Shown piece after piece: positions 10,498 through 22,294 of a DNA stretch of 64,000 bases (its first letter is position 1; the number at the start of each line of letters is the position of its first letter). The position numbers were made by a program, and so were the translations under genes. The stretch is taken from contig NC_134878.1 in assembly GCF_041734735.1 (NCBI RefSeq), positions 48,275,158 through 48,339,157 on the forward strand. The letters run 5' to 3'. Below the pieces are notes generated by a model. That model did no database searches. It was given only the letters and a program-made list of their open reading frames with translations, and was not told the DNA's origin. The stretch comes from Babylonia areolata (Eukaryota; Mollusca; Gastropoda; Neogastropoda; Buccinidae).

Positions 10498-11210
10498 CAT
10501 TCTTTTCCTTTCCTTCCCCAGAATGGACAATTGAGGTTGAAATTCTAGTCTCACTTGCAACTAGGACTATTTCACCCACTCTATTTTTTTTCAAGTCTTG
10601 CCTCTCCCATGGCCTTTTCCGCCATGTGGCCAGTGTAACGCAAACTGTTTCATCTCTTAGGTACATGTTTTCTTATTTTGTTTTCATTCCAACCAGTTTG
10701 GGTGGACTTTATATTTTGTGGGTTTTGGTGTACTTTTTTTTTCTTCTATTTTTTTTTATTCTTGCCTCCCCAAGGCCAATCCTGCTAAATGGTCTTTGCA
10801 AAGACAAATATTTGTTGTTGAAATGCTTGCTTGTTAATTTTAAGCACTAGTCGGGCAATCATACGATACATAGATTGATAGGCACACAAATGAATGCTTT
10901 CCATCTTCATAGTGTATTTCACCAAATTGGGACCCCTTCTCTATATCAAACTCTTCAAAGTTAAGTTAGGATGCATTTGACTAAGTCCAAACTCTTAACT
11001 TAGCCTGGCTAAAGCCACTTTGAATATAGAAGTAGAGTATTGTTCCTAAGAATGTTGCAGTCATTTCACATTCGCTTAGCTATTAGTTATCAACTAAATT
11101 ATCTCCCTTACCTGCCCAATAATTCTTGTTTGATGCTCAGCTAAGTCTCCTCACAAGAATTACTTTAAATTAACCATCGCGGACGATGGTTTTCAAAAGA
11201 TGGGGGGAGG
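10498..11210 (+). other. 3' untranslated internal region, hairpin and polypurine tract
   Basis: 713 bp without a credible gene; no envelope-like protein is recognisable. It ends with a perfect 8-bp-stem, 4-nt-loop inverted repeat (AACCATCG at 11172-11179, CGATGGTT at 11184-11191) and a purine-rich tract AAAAGATGGGGGGAGG (11195-11210) immediately before LTR2, the expected plus-strand primer. An identical arrangement lies before LTR3 (hairpin at 19246-19265). Confidence 0.75.
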
Positions 11211-13640
11211 TGTGACCAAGCGCGCTATGCTTGCTCCAACACTATTCACGCACAAGCCACAGCAGACGACAGTTTTCCCTCATAACCCGCGCACAGAATG
11301 TGTGACGTCACTCCGCTTACATCACTTTGTCCTCCTCGCCAGACACCTGCTCACAGCTCGCCCAATGTCGCATCCCAGTACGTCATTGGCTGAGAGCAAA
11401 CTTGTGTTTCTGTTCCACAGTATTTAATTAATAGCTCTTTTGTTAGATCAGTAAACTACTAGTATTATATACTGGCAGAATCGTCTTAACTCCATCTTTA
11501 AATCTATTCCATTTATGTTTGCCTACGTGAAACTGATTTAACGCAGTTTGTAATTTTCAGCGACGAGCTCGTTAAAACTGACCCTGTTCAGGTGACTTAA
11601 ATTAAGATTATAAATTCATCTTAAATAATCAACACTTCATTTTACACTCATTATAAAGTAGGCGTTGAGCTCTTTCTTTTGCAACTTATCCGATGCAAAT
11701 CGGTTCAGTAATCATCTAGAAATCTGTCACTGAACACCTTGTAACAAGCACAGTTCTCATCAGATTTCTTCAGATTAGTGACGATTTGGTTTGCAGCCCA
11801 CGTGATTGTCTTTGTAGTTCGCCTAATTTGTATAAATTGGCCGAGCGGGTGATGAGTGGTCACTTCCACACCCGAGCCAGCCGCGGCCAACACCTGCTCC
11901 CTTTGTCTCTTGCTGTGTAGTGGTCAGTGTCGTTCCCACAACAGCATCTCGCTACGTATGGCTGTAAGTACTATTGTGTAGAATGTGTTGACTTGTGCTT
12001 TAAAGGTATCCTTCGACACAGTACTTGTGTTCATATAAGTATGTTCAGTTGTTGCTTTGTTCAGTTAATTCTTTGTTTAGTTATGGCTTTGACATGTTAG
12101 GCACAGCTCGGCTATGATTGATCTAGAAAATCGCCATGTCGTCATATGTTCGTAGCAGTATTCCATTTGATTCTTTTTACGTCAGTCAATGACGCCTCGG
12201 GATACAAGAAAGTCTGTTCCAGAATGTTCTAGGGGATGACTCATTCTCTCTCATCTGCTGTCACTGAAGGTTAGGTTACTTATCCCCGCTTCAGCGGAGA
12301 CGATTTAAATGTTGAGCGCAAGCTTAGCTATGCTCATATTTGGCTTTGATGCAACGGATAACTTGTGTAAGTTCATTCTCCACTTAATGGTTAAGCCATG
12401 ATGGTGCTTCACTTACTCTCTGGTCTATCAGGTTGCCAGTATTATATCTAAGCCACTGATTCTCCATCTTGTTTACTATTCAGGTATTATCTTACATGCT
12501 GATCTCGGTTGTACTGCTACAGTGTGCTCAGTACTCTAAGATGTGTGTAGTATTCTGTTGAGGTGATTACAAGATAGTGTTTGATTAATATCAGTTATTG
12601 GTTAAAACCACCTGATATGCATCAGTCTGTTAATTGTAAGTTAGTTATCATGCTCTCTCCTATACGGCTTATTCCCGAAAAGTGCTACATGATAAACTGC
12701 TTCATTTGAGTCACTTTGACACAGTATGAGCTTTTTGAGTCCAGACCAAGTAATAGTCTTTCCAGCTCAGTTATCATGCTTTCTCCTATACAGCATACTC
12801 CGGTATAGTGCCACATGATGATTGATTCATTTGAGTCGCTTTAAATTTAATACAGCTGAAATAGTTTTCCATGAATTAGGTTGTTTGGTTACTTCACTAA
12901 TTAAGTATAACTCTAGCCCTTTAGTTGCATGGTCTTGGGGACCAGGTGAAGAATAACAGACATGTTGCTTTTATGAGTTTACTGTGTATGTGTACTTGAT
13001 AGTGAGTATATTTTATAAATTATATGTTAAGTGTTTTGTGTACTAAGTTTGGGGTTTGATTTCCCATTTGGAGTTGATAGGATGAGTTTGTTGTATTTTG
13101 ATAATTATGTTGTTATTATTTACTATAAGGTATGTTAGTATTAATGGTACTTGACTAAGGGAGTTGCATATAGTTGTTTTGGGCAAATACCAAACCCAGA
13201 GGTAGGCACAGCACTGTGTATGCTCCATGCTACCTACATCCGTGAATGACTGACTTCCCACTTATGGTGCTTCCAGTGTTCATGTATTGTAGAATATGGT
13301 TTTTGTGTTTCGGTTTGGTTTTGTTTCCCTCCTTTATGCTTTGTTGATGCGGGTACTCTACCAGTCTTGGTCTTTGCCTCATGTATGTTCATTGTTATAC
13401 ATACATGCAACGTTGACATTGTATTTATGGCTTTTATTTGTTTGTGTCTTGCAGGCACTGTTTTTCCTGTAATAACTGTAGTGAATAAACAACTGAAAGG
13501 GCGTCCGCTTTCATATGCTCCTGCCTGCACGAGAACCTGCTATCTTTTACTACTGTTAATTCCTCATTCCACTCCAACCATACCCTTACCCCTATCTCCA
13601 CTCCACTCCAACCCTACCCTTACCCCGAGTCCATCACACA
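11211..13640 (+). repeat. LTR 2 (shared middle LTR)
   Basis: Single LTR serving as 3' LTR of unit 1 and 5' LTR of unit 2. Wherever I compared it, it reads the same as LTR3 and differs from LTR1 at about five positions. Confidence 0.92.
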
Positions 13641-13733
13641 ATTGGCGCTGCGAGCAGGATCCCTTTAGGAGCAGAAAGTTACCATCCATACAACAACAGG
13701 AAAACAGTGCAGCTGAATACAGCAAACTGAGCA

Positions 13734-14648
13734 ATGGCAAACGAAGCACACGCCATCACCCTCCGCCCCCACAAGCTGCCCAAGTTCTCTGGGGAGGAAG
13801 GGACATTAGATGTCGAGGACTTCATCCGCGAGGTAAGGCTGGCCCTCGAACTCCAGCCCTTACCAGACTCAGTAGCAGCGGGGTGGCTCCTCGCTTCGCT
13901 GGAAGGCCGGGCCCGACAGGAAGTCGTCAGACTGCCGACTGCCGACGTAAACTCGCCAGACAAAATTTTAGAGTTGATCAAGGAAAACTGGGGGGAGCAG
14001 CGCGATGGCCCCACACTGGCAGCTGCCTTTTATAAACGCCAACAGGGCGTGGGGGAAACAGTGGGGGAGTATGCCTCTCAACTAAGGACCCTTTGGATGA
14101 AAGCCAACCATGTACAGGCCCACGTACTGCCACCAGAAGTGCTCTGTCCAACTTTTGCCAATGGCCTTCATCCAGCTGCTTTACGTTGCGACATAAAGCG
14201 GATCCTCAGGGAACACCCAGGCACCACCTTTGAAGAAGCCAAAAGGGAGGCCCAGAGGTGGATGAGAGAGGACAACCCAGACCCATTAGACCAGTTTGCG
14301 GTGGCAAGGATCGCTCGACTGGAGGCTCGAATTGAGGCCCTCACCACTGCACGGGCATCTGCACCTACACCTGCACCGGCACCTGCACCTACACCTGCAC
14401 CTGCTGGCCAGAGAGAAGTCGTGTGGGCCCCACCAAGACTGCCACAGCCATCTCAGCACATGCGCCGGGATCAACAACCCCTGCGACAAGGACAACCACT
14501 CAAGCAAGAAGCAAGAGATGGAGGGAGATCACGACCACGCTGCCTGTGGTGTAGTCGTTTCGGCCACACTGAGCAACAGTGCCGCACCAAGCAGCGGTAC
14601 ATGCAGCAACGGGGAGGCAAGCCAGGACAACGACAGGGAAACTTCTAA
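13734..14648 (+). CDS. gag-like protein, unit 2
   Basis: 304 residues with the same translation as the unit 1 gag frame, 8,074 bp downstream, with the same zinc knuckle (residues 270-283) and Pro/Ala linker. Its 3' end overlaps the unit 2 pol frame in the same -1 relation. Confidence 0.88.
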   Translation: MANEAHAITLRPHKLPKFSGEEGTLDVEDFIREVRLALELQPLPDSVAAGWLLASLEGRARQEVVRLPTADVNSPDKILELIKENWGEQRDGPTLAAAFYKRQQGVGETVGEYASQLRTLWMKANHVQAHVLPPEVLCPTFANGLHPAALRCDIKRILREHPGTTFEEAKREAQRWMREDNPDPLDQFAVARIARLEARIEALTTARASAPTPAPAPAPTPAPAGQREVVWAPPRLPQPSQHMRRDQQPLRQGQPLKQEARDGGRSRPRCLWCSRFGHTEQQCRTKQRYMQQRGGKPGQRQGNF

Positions 14649-17600
14649 CCCCCGTTGCCATCAGTAGGCAGGCAACGGGGGGCGGGAACACGCTGATTGG
14701 CCAGTGCCCCACAGCAGACATCACTGTCAACAACCAAGTGGTGTCTGCACTGATCGACACAGGAAGCGAGGTGACCACAGTGACTGAGACATGGGCAGCG
14801 AAACATCTCAGTCATTTGAAACTACAGGACTGCCACATCACAGTCAGGGCTGTCAACGGCACAGAGGTACCATACACCGGCATCTACGTCGTCGACATCC
14901 AGCTGTTCGACCAACACTGCCCCAACGTTCCAGTCCTTGTTGTCAAGGAGCCCACAGATCCAGCCATGCAGCAACGCAAAATGCACCTGCCTGTACTGCT
15001 GGGCATGAATGTCCTGGGTCCATGTCTATCAAAAGCCCAGGGCCTTCCTCCCTACCTCCAGACCACTATCCGTGAGATTCATCTCGACAACGTCTCCACA
15101 AGAGGAATGGCACGGACACATCAGAAATGCTGCATCCCTGCAAACTCTATGGCGACAGTGCGGGTGACTGGGAATGAAACTGCTAACCGCCTCTTTGCTT
15201 CTCCACTGGCCCAACCACTCCCAGGAGGGCTTCTCCTGGTGCCAACACTCATTGCTGCTGACAAAGCTTCCCGGTATGTTCGTCTGGCCAACCTTTCACA
15301 GGAAGACAAGTTCCTGCCAGCTCGCACTCCTGTGGCAACCCTCCATGCTGTTGTTGCAGTTGAGAGCCCAGACAACATCCAGGTCACAGCACATGCCAAT
15401 GAACTTGTTGTCTCCCTCCAAACCAATGCTTGCTCACCTACCCCTCCCCCTCCCCAATCTACTCCTTTCCCCTCTTTCGATGGCACCGCTACTCAGCAAC
15501 AACAACTCCAGGAACTGCTGTCTAGGCATGCGACTTGCTTCTCCACAGGTGAAAATGATCTGGGTTATACAGATGCAGTCTATCATCGCATCCGAACTAC
15601 AGACCCCGCACCAGTGGCCCAGCCATATCGCCGAATACCTCCACACCAGTTCCAGGAAGTACAGGACCACATCAAGGGGCTCTTAGCAAAAGATGTCATT
15701 GTAGAGAGCTACAGCCCCTACGCAGCCCCAGTCGTCGTGGTCCGGAAGAAGGATGGCAGTCTTCGCCTGTGCGTAGACTACAGACGCCTCAACTCCAAGA
15801 CAGTAGGCGACGCATACCCACTACCACAGATCCAGGAATCCTTTGATGCCTTGGTGGGAGCCCAGTATTTCTCAACACTCGACTTGGCCAGCAGCTACGA
15901 CCAGATAGCTATGCACCCAGACGACCAGCACAAGACCGCCTTCATCACTCCTACAGGCCTCTTTGAATATACTCGAATGCCCATGGGGTTGGCTTCGGCC
16001 CCAGCAACATTCCAGCGGCTTATGCAGTCAACAATGTCAGACTACCTGTTCCAGTTCCTCCTGGTATACCTGGATGACCTTTTAGTCTACTCCAAGTCAT
16101 TTGAGGAGCACCTGGGACATCTGGATGCACTGCTGGGTCGCATTGCACAGACTGGTTTGAAACTCCGTTTGGACAAATGCCAGTTCTTACGCCGAGAAGT
16201 CACCTACCTGGGCCACACCATCTCTGCAAATGGCGTAAGCTGCGAAGCTGGCAAAGTCGACGCTGTCAGGAATTGGCCGAAGCCGGCCACTCTGAAAGAC
16301 CTCCGCAGCTTCTTGGGATTCGCCAGTTATTACAGGCGTTTCATTCATCGCTTCTCTCACACCGCCGGTCCTCTCCATGACCTAGTGGCTGAGGCAGCAA
16401 AACAGGGAAGAAAGAAACTGCTGATCACCCGACTATGGCAGCCCAAGCATCAAGTGGCGTTTGACCAGCTAAAGACGGCCCTCACAACAGCTCCAGTCCT
16501 TGGCTATGCAGATTTCACAAAGCCCTTCATCATGGAAACTGATGCCAGCCATGACGGGTTGAGTGCCATACTCTCCCAGGACCAGGACAGGGGTCGACGT
16601 GTCATTGCGTATGCCAGCCGTCGTCTACGCCCCACTGAGAAGAACCAGGCTACGTACAGCAGCATGAAGCTTGAGTTCTTGGCCATGAAGTGGGCCATCA
16701 CAGAGAAGTTCCGGCACTATCTCATAGGTGCCACCTTTGTTGTCCTCACGGACAACAACCCATTGGCCCACTTCCAGACTGCGGCCCTTGGCGCCTTGGA
16801 GCAAAGATGGGCATCCCAGCTAGCCCAGTTCAACTTCGAGGTGAAGTACCGGCCAGGTAGAACCAACCCTGCTGACGCCCTGTCCCGATTACCATTTGTT
16901 TCCCATCCCCCATCCATATCCACTCCGATGCCCCCAGAAGTTGCACTTTCAGAAAGTGCCCTTTGCAACTGCCAGAGCATCAGCACAGCAGTTGTCATTC
17001 CCCCTGATGGTGACGTGCCACCAGCTCCGTCCCCAACTCAGGAGACTCTGCTGCCACGACTCAGCAGACCCGAACTCCGACAGCTCCAGCTGGAAGATGT
17101 GATCATTGCACCCGTGCTGACAGCCTGGCCATCCAAGCTAAAATCCAGCCAAGACCGTCAGGTATGCACCCTGTTGCAGCAGCATGCCCGACTGGTCTGT
17201 GAAGACGGCGTCCTGCTCAGGCGAATAACGGACCCCAATCTTGGCGCTTCCAAGCAACTGGTCCTCCCGAGCACACTTCGCCCCGATGTCCTCGAGATGG
17301 TACACGACCGCATGGGACATCAAGGCTACGAGCGGACCATGGATCTGCTGAGACCCCGTGTCTACTGGCCAGGTATGTATGCTGACACAAAAGCATATCT
17401 TACCAGATGTCAGCGCTGCACCATGAACCGCCTGCCCTCCAAGATTCACACCCCAGTTACCCCTTTACTGGCCAGCCGCCCACTAGAAGTCCTAGCCATC
17501 GACTTCACCCGACTGGAACCTGCGAGTGACGGCCGGGAATCCATACTTGTTGTCACGGATGTCTTCAGCAAGTTCACACAAGCCATCCCAACCCGCAACC

Positions 17601-18571
17601 AGGAAGCTTCAACAGTTGCCCAGGCCCTGGTGCGAGAATGGTTCCAGCGTTACGGGGTACCAGAAAGAATCCACAGCGACCAAGGCCGTGACTTTGAATC
17701 CAAACTGGTCAAGGAGCTGTGCCGCATCTATGGCGTCAAGAAGACCAGAACAACACCATACCATCCCCAGGGTAACGCCCAGTGTGAGCGGTTCAACCGA
17801 TCCCTCCATGATCTGCTGCGCACCCTACCACCGGAGCAGAAGAGACGCTGGCCCATACATCTGCCGGAGGTTGTGCAGGCGTACAACAACACGCCTCATG
17901 CCTCCACGGGGTTTGCCCCACACTTTCTTTTGTTTGGACAGGAACCCAGGCTCCCGGTAGACGATCTTCTAGGGCGCCCTGAACCGACGGCCGCAGGAGC
18001 TGTGGACTGGGTGAGACAGCACCGACAGCGACTCCAGGTGGCACACCAGAGGGCACTACACCAACTGCAACAGGCAGCCCTGCAACGTGCCAAGTTCAAC
18101 AGGCAACACAGCATGGCCCATGATCTACACGTTGGGGACTACGTCTACGTAAGGAACCGAGTCCTGGGCCGCAACAAGATACAGGACTTCTGGCAGCCAG
18201 ACCTTCACCAGGTGACTAACCGCCCCTATGGACACCTACATGTCTACTCCGTGGTGCCATTGGCGGGTGGCCCCGAAAAGGTCATCAACAGAAAACACTT
18301 GCTGCCGGCAACTGAACCCATTGCAGACTGGGAGCCAGAACAGCCCAAACAGCAACCTCCAGTTCCATCTCCACAAGACTCTGACACAGACTCTGATGAT
18401 GAGGTATGGTTTATAATACCACCCCATCCCCAGCCCAGGTGTGGAACTCCTCCACCCGACACTGCGTCAGAAGCACCCCAGGCCGCAGCCCAGAATGACC
18501 TGCCTGCAGCATCAGCCCCTGTGCAAAGACGGTCCCAGCGCCTCAAAGAGAAGGCCAGAATTAAGAATTGA
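14579..18571 (+). CDS. pol polyprotein, unit 2 (PR-RT-RH-IN)
   Basis: 1,330 residues with the same translation as the unit 1 pol frame: protease DTG at 60-62, RT YLDD at 497-500, RNase H Asp 655, integrase Asp 975/Asp 1034/Glu 1070. Because it matches unit 1, the duplication is very recent or arose in assembly. Confidence 0.93.
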   Translation: MPHQAAVHAATGRQARTTTGKLLTPVAISRQATGGGNTLIGQCPTADITVNNQVVSALIDTGSEVTTVTETWAAKHLSHLKLQDCHITVRAVNGTEVPYTGIYVVDIQLFDQHCPNVPVLVVKEPTDPAMQQRKMHLPVLLGMNVLGPCLSKAQGLPPYLQTTIREIHLDNVSTRGMARTHQKCCIPANSMATVRVTGNETANRLFASPLAQPLPGGLLLVPTLIAADKASRYVRLANLSQEDKFLPARTPVATLHAVVAVESPDNIQVTAHANELVVSLQTNACSPTPPPPQSTPFPSFDGTATQQQQLQELLSRHATCFSTGENDLGYTDAVYHRIRTTDPAPVAQPYRRIPPHQFQEVQDHIKGLLAKDVIVESYSPYAAPVVVVRKKDGSLRLCVDYRRLNSKTVGDAYPLPQIQESFDALVGAQYFSTLDLASSYDQIAMHPDDQHKTAFITPTGLFEYTRMPMGLASAPATFQRLMQSTMSDYLFQFLLVYLDDLLVYSKSFEEHLGHLDALLGRIAQTGLKLRLDKCQFLRREVTYLGHTISANGVSCEAGKVDAVRNWPKPATLKDLRSFLGFASYYRRFIHRFSHTAGPLHDLVAEAAKQGRKKLLITRLWQPKHQVAFDQLKTALTTAPVLGYADFTKPFIMETDASHDGLSAILSQDQDRGRRVIAYASRRLRPTEKNQATYSSMKLEFLAMKWAITEKFRHYLIGATFVVLTDNNPLAHFQTAALGALEQRWASQLAQFNFEVKYRPGRTNPADALSRLPFVSHPPSISTPMPPEVALSESALCNCQSISTAVVIPPDGDVPPAPSPTQETLLPRLSRPELRQLQLEDVIIAPVLTAWPSKLKSSQDRQVCTLLQQHARLVCEDGVLLRRITDPNLGASKQLVLPSTLRPDVLEMVHDRMGHQGYERTMDLLRPRVYWPGMYADTKAYLTRCQRCTMNRLPSKIHTPVTPLLASRPLEVLAIDFTRLEPASDGRESILVVTDVFSKFTQAIPTRNQEASTVAQALVREWFQRYGVPERIHSDQGRDFESKLVKELCRIYGVKKTRTTPYHPQGNAQCERFNRSLHDLLRTLPPEQKRRWPIHLPEVVQAYNNTPHASTGFAPHFLLFGQEPRLPVDDLLGRPEPTAAGAVDWVRQHRQRLQVAHQRALHQLQQAALQRAKFNRQHSMAHDLHVGDYVYVRNRVLGRNKIQDFWQPDLHQVTNRPYGHLHVYSVVPLAGGPEKVINRKHLLPATEPIADWEPEQPKQQPPVPSPQDSDTDSDDEVWFIIPPHPQPRCGTPPPDTASEAPQAAAQNDLPAASAPVQRRSQRLKEKARIKN

Positions 18572-19284
18572 CATTCTTTTCCTTTCCTTCCCCAGAATGG
18601 ACAATTGAGGTTGAAATTCTAGTCTCACTTGCAACTAGGACTATTTCACCCACTCTATTTTTTTTCAAGTCTTGCCTCTCCCATGGCCTTTTCCGCCATG
18701 TGGCCAGTGTAACGCAAACTGTTTCATCTCTTAGGTACATGTTTTCTTATTTTGTTTTCATTCCAACCAGTTTGGGTGGACTTTATATTTTGTGGGTTTT
18801 GGTGTACTTTTTTTTTCTTCTATTTTTTTTTATTCTTGCCTCCCCAAGGCCAATCCTGCTAAATGGTCTTTGCAAAGACAAATATTTGTTGTTGAAATGC
18901 TTGCTTGTTAATTTTAAGCACTAGTCGGGCAATCATACGATACATAGATTGATAGGCACACAAATGAATGCTTTCCATCTTCATAGTGTATTTCACCAAA
19001 TTGGGACCCCTTCTCTATATCAAACTCTTCAAAGTTAAGTTAGGATGCATTTGACTAAGTCCAAACTCTTAACTTAGCCTGGCTAAAGCCACTTTGAATA
19101 TAGAAGTAGAGTATTGTTCCTAAGAATGTTGCAGTCATTTCACATTCGCTTAGCTATTAGTTATCAACTAAATTATCTCCCTTACCTGCCCAATAATTCT
19201 TGTTTGATGCTCAGCTAAGTCTCCTCACAAGAATTACTTTAAATTAACCATCGCGGACGATGGTTTTCAAAAGATGGGGGGAGG
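18572..19284 (+). other. 3' untranslated internal region, unit 2
   Basis: Same as 10498-11210: non-coding sequence ending in the hairpin and polypurine tract before LTR3. No further gene is seen. Confidence 0.7.
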
Positions 19285-21714
19285 TGTGACCAAGCGCGCT
19301 ATGCTTGCTCCAACACTATTCACGCACAAGCCACAGCAGACGACAGTTTTCCCTCATAACCCGCGCACAGAATGTGTGACGTCACTCCGCTTACATCACT
19401 TTGTCCTCCTCGCCAGACACCTGCTCACAGCTCGCCCAATGTCGCATCCCAGTACGTCATTGGCTGAGAGCAAACTTGTGTTTCTGTTCCACAGTATTTA
19501 ATTAATAGCTCTTTTGTTAGATCAGTAAACTACTAGTATTATATACTGGCAGAATCGTCTTAACTCCATCTTTAAATCTATTCCATTTATGTTTGCCTAC
19601 GTGAAACTGATTTAACGCAGTTTGTAATTTTCAGCGACGAGCTCGTTAAAACTGACCCTGTTCAGGTGACTTAAATTAAGATTATAAATTCATCTTAAAT
19701 AATCAACACTTCATTTTACACTCATTATAAAGTAGGCGTTGAGCTCTTTCTTTTGCAACTTATCCGATGCAAATCGGTTCAGTAATCATCTAGAAATCTG
19801 TCACTGAACACCTTGTAACAAGCACAGTTCTCATCAGATTTCTTCAGATTAGTGACGATTTGGTTTGCAGCCCACGTGATTGTCTTTGTAGTTCGCCTAA
19901 TTTGTATAAATTGGCCGAGCGGGTGATGAGTGGTCACTTCCACACCCGAGCCAGCCGCGGCCAACACCTGCTCCCTTTGTCTCTTGCTGTGTAGTGGTCA
20001 GTGTCGTTCCCACAACAGCATCTCGCTACGTATGGCTGTAAGTACTATTGTGTAGAATGTGTTGACTTGTGCTTTAAAGGTATCCTTCGACACAGTACTT
20101 GTGTTCATATAAGTATGTTCAGTTGTTGCTTTGTTCAGTTAATTCTTTGTTTAGTTATGGCTTTGACATGTTAGGCACAGCTCGGCTATGATTGATCTAG
20201 AAAATCGCCATGTCGTCATATGTTCGTAGCAGTATTCCATTTGATTCTTTTTACGTCAGTCAATGACGCCTCGGGATACAAGAAAGTCTGTTCCAGAATG
20301 TTCTAGGGGATGACTCATTCTCTCTCATCTGCTGTCACTGAAGGTTAGGTTACTTATCCCCGCTTCAGCGGAGACGATTTAAATGTTGAGCGCAAGCTTA
20401 GCTATGCTCATATTTGGCTTTGATGCAACGGATAACTTGTGTAAGTTCATTCTCCACTTAATGGTTAAGCCATGATGGTGCTTCACTTACTCTCTGGTCT
20501 ATCAGGTTGCCAGTATTATATCTAAGCCACTGATTCTCCATCTTGTTTACTATTCAGGTATTATCTTACATGCTGATCTCGGTTGTACTGCTACAGTGTG
20601 CTCAGTACTCTAAGATGTGTGTAGTATTCTGTTGAGGTGATTACAAGATAGTGTTTGATTAATATCAGTTATTGGTTAAAACCACCTGATATGCATCAGT
20701 CTGTTAATTGTAAGTTAGTTATCATGCTCTCTCCTATACGGCTTATTCCCGAAAAGTGCTACATGATAAACTGCTTCATTTGAGTCACTTTGACACAGTA
20801 TGAGCTTTTTGAGTCCAGACCAAGTAATAGTCTTTCCAGCTCAGTTATCATGCTTTCTCCTATACAGCATACTCCGGTATAGTGCCACATGATGATTGAT
20901 TCATTTGAGTCGCTTTAAATTTAATACAGCTGAAATAGTTTTCCATGAATTAGGTTGTTTGGTTACTTCACTAATTAAGTATAACTCTAGCCCTTTAGTT
21001 GCATGGTCTTGGGGACCAGGTGAAGAATAACAGACATGTTGCTTTTATGAGTTTACTGTGTATGTGTACTTGATAGTGAGTATATTTTATAAATTATATG
21101 TTAAGTGTTTTGTGTACTAAGTTTGGGGTTTGATTTCCCATTTGGAGTTGATAGGATGAGTTTGTTGTATTTTGATAATTATGTTGTTATTATTTACTAT
21201 AAGGTATGTTAGTATTAATGGTACTTGACTAAGGGAGTTGCATATAGTTGTTTTGGGCAAATACCAAACCCAGAGGTAGGCACAGCACTGTGTATGCTCC
21301 ATGCTACCTACATCCGTGAATGACTGACTTCCCACTTATGGTGCTTCCAGTGTTCATGTATTGTAGAATATGGTTTTTGTGTTTCGGTTTGGTTTTGTTT
21401 CCCTCCTTTATGCTTTGTTGATGCGGGTACTCTACCAGTCTTGGTCTTTGCCTCATGTATGTTCATTGTTATACATACATGCAACGTTGACATTGTATTT
21501 ATGGCTTTTATTTGTTTGTGTCTTGCAGGCACTGTTTTTCCTGTAATAACTGTAGTGAATAAACAACTGAAAGGGCGTCCGCTTTCATATGCTCCTGCCT
21601 GCACGAGAACCTGCTATCTTTTACTACTGTTAATTCCTCATTCCACTCCAACCATACCCTTACCCCTATCTCCACTCCACTCCAACCCTACCCTTACCCC
21701 GAGTCCATCACACA
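19285..21714 (+). repeat. LTR 3 (3' outer LTR)
   Basis: Same 2,430-bp sequence as LTR2. It ends ...CATCACACA and is followed by non-element DNA (ATAAACAAAAAGG) where LTR1 and LTR2 are followed by the primer site. The CAAT after the LTR can pair with the CAAT before LTR1 as a target duplication. Confidence 0.92.
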
Positions 21715-21830
21715 ATAAACAAAAAGGATATCGCAATAAGTGAAAATTCACTTCCAATTCTTTGCACCGGTCACACACGTCACAATACAATAAGAATCTA
21801 CAATTTAAAATAACACACGAAAAGGTGCAA

Positions 21831-21897
21831 GTGGAGCGTCGGCCTAGTGGTAATGCGTCCGCCTGGGAAGCGATGTGATCTGAGTGCACTGGTTTGT
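21831..21897 (+). mobile_element. tRNA-headed SINE, 5' fragment
   Basis: GGCCTAGTGGTAATGCGTCC followed by GCCTGGGAAGCGATGTGATC resembles a tRNA-derived SINE head: a Pol III A-box-like GGCCTAGTGG, then the region leading to the B box, which is degraded (ACTGGTTTG). A related head lies at 48316-48390. Only the tRNA-like part is recognisable, so this is a truncated or decayed copy, not a tRNA gene. Confidence 0.6.
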
Positions 21898-22294
21898 ATG
21901 TATACTGAATATGTGACGGATGTCATCATAACTAGAAGATAAGACGTGAACATACATGAATTTTGAACAAAACTGAGATAAATAAAGTGAAGAAAATGAA
22001 TAATGAATGGGGGGTGGAGAAAGAAGTCAATAGAGAGAGAACGAGAAGTATCAACGCTGGGGCACAGCAAGACTGAACTTGGCCGACAAACAAAGTGGCA
22101 ATGGCCGACCGTCCCGCGGGGGAAAAAGAAAAGCAGCCAAGCATGCCATTATGTTTTCATATAATGAGCTGGCAAGTGAAAAGGCAGCACTCTTTCAGGC
22201 ACAAGCACTTACATGTATGCATACAGACAGGATATTACTCATCGTTAAAAACCTTTGAAGTAAATGCATGCAAACATTTATGGGAATTGTCTGA
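21898..22294. other. Non-coding stretch
   Basis: No gene, repeat unit or structural RNA is recognised here. It lies between the SINE head and the 3' end of the minus-strand LINE, and part may be LINE 3' UTR. Confidence 0.5.

Larger units (their letters stand above)
3137..21714 (+). mobile_element. Tandem Ty3/gypsy-type LTR retrotransposon
   Basis: Three long terminal repeats of 2,430 bp (starting 3137, 11211, 19285) enclose two internal regions, each with a gag-like and a pol-like frame in the order protease, reverse transcriptase, RNase H, integrase; this order is diagnostic of Ty3/gypsy (Metaviridae). The period is exactly 8,074 bp. The element looks whole: gag and pol frames are open in both units and encode the same proteins. 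LTR2 and LTR3 read the same, while LTR1 differs from them at about five bases (~0.2%), so the insertion is very young. Flanks suggest a short target duplication ending CAAT (4-6 bp; the exact edge is ambiguous because the LTR ends in CACACA). No envelope-like frame or chromodomain was seen. Confidence 0.93.

Noticed and set aside
10494-10850. 118-residue frame after pol as an envelope-like gene
   Set aside because: It is hydrophobic because it is T-rich, it has no recognisable signal, cleavage or fusion region, and it lies in the expected 3' untranslated part.
21831-21897. Functional tRNA gene
   Set aside because: Only an A-box-like part is present, no anticodon stem or intact B box is found, and a diverged relative exists elsewhere; it is a SINE head.
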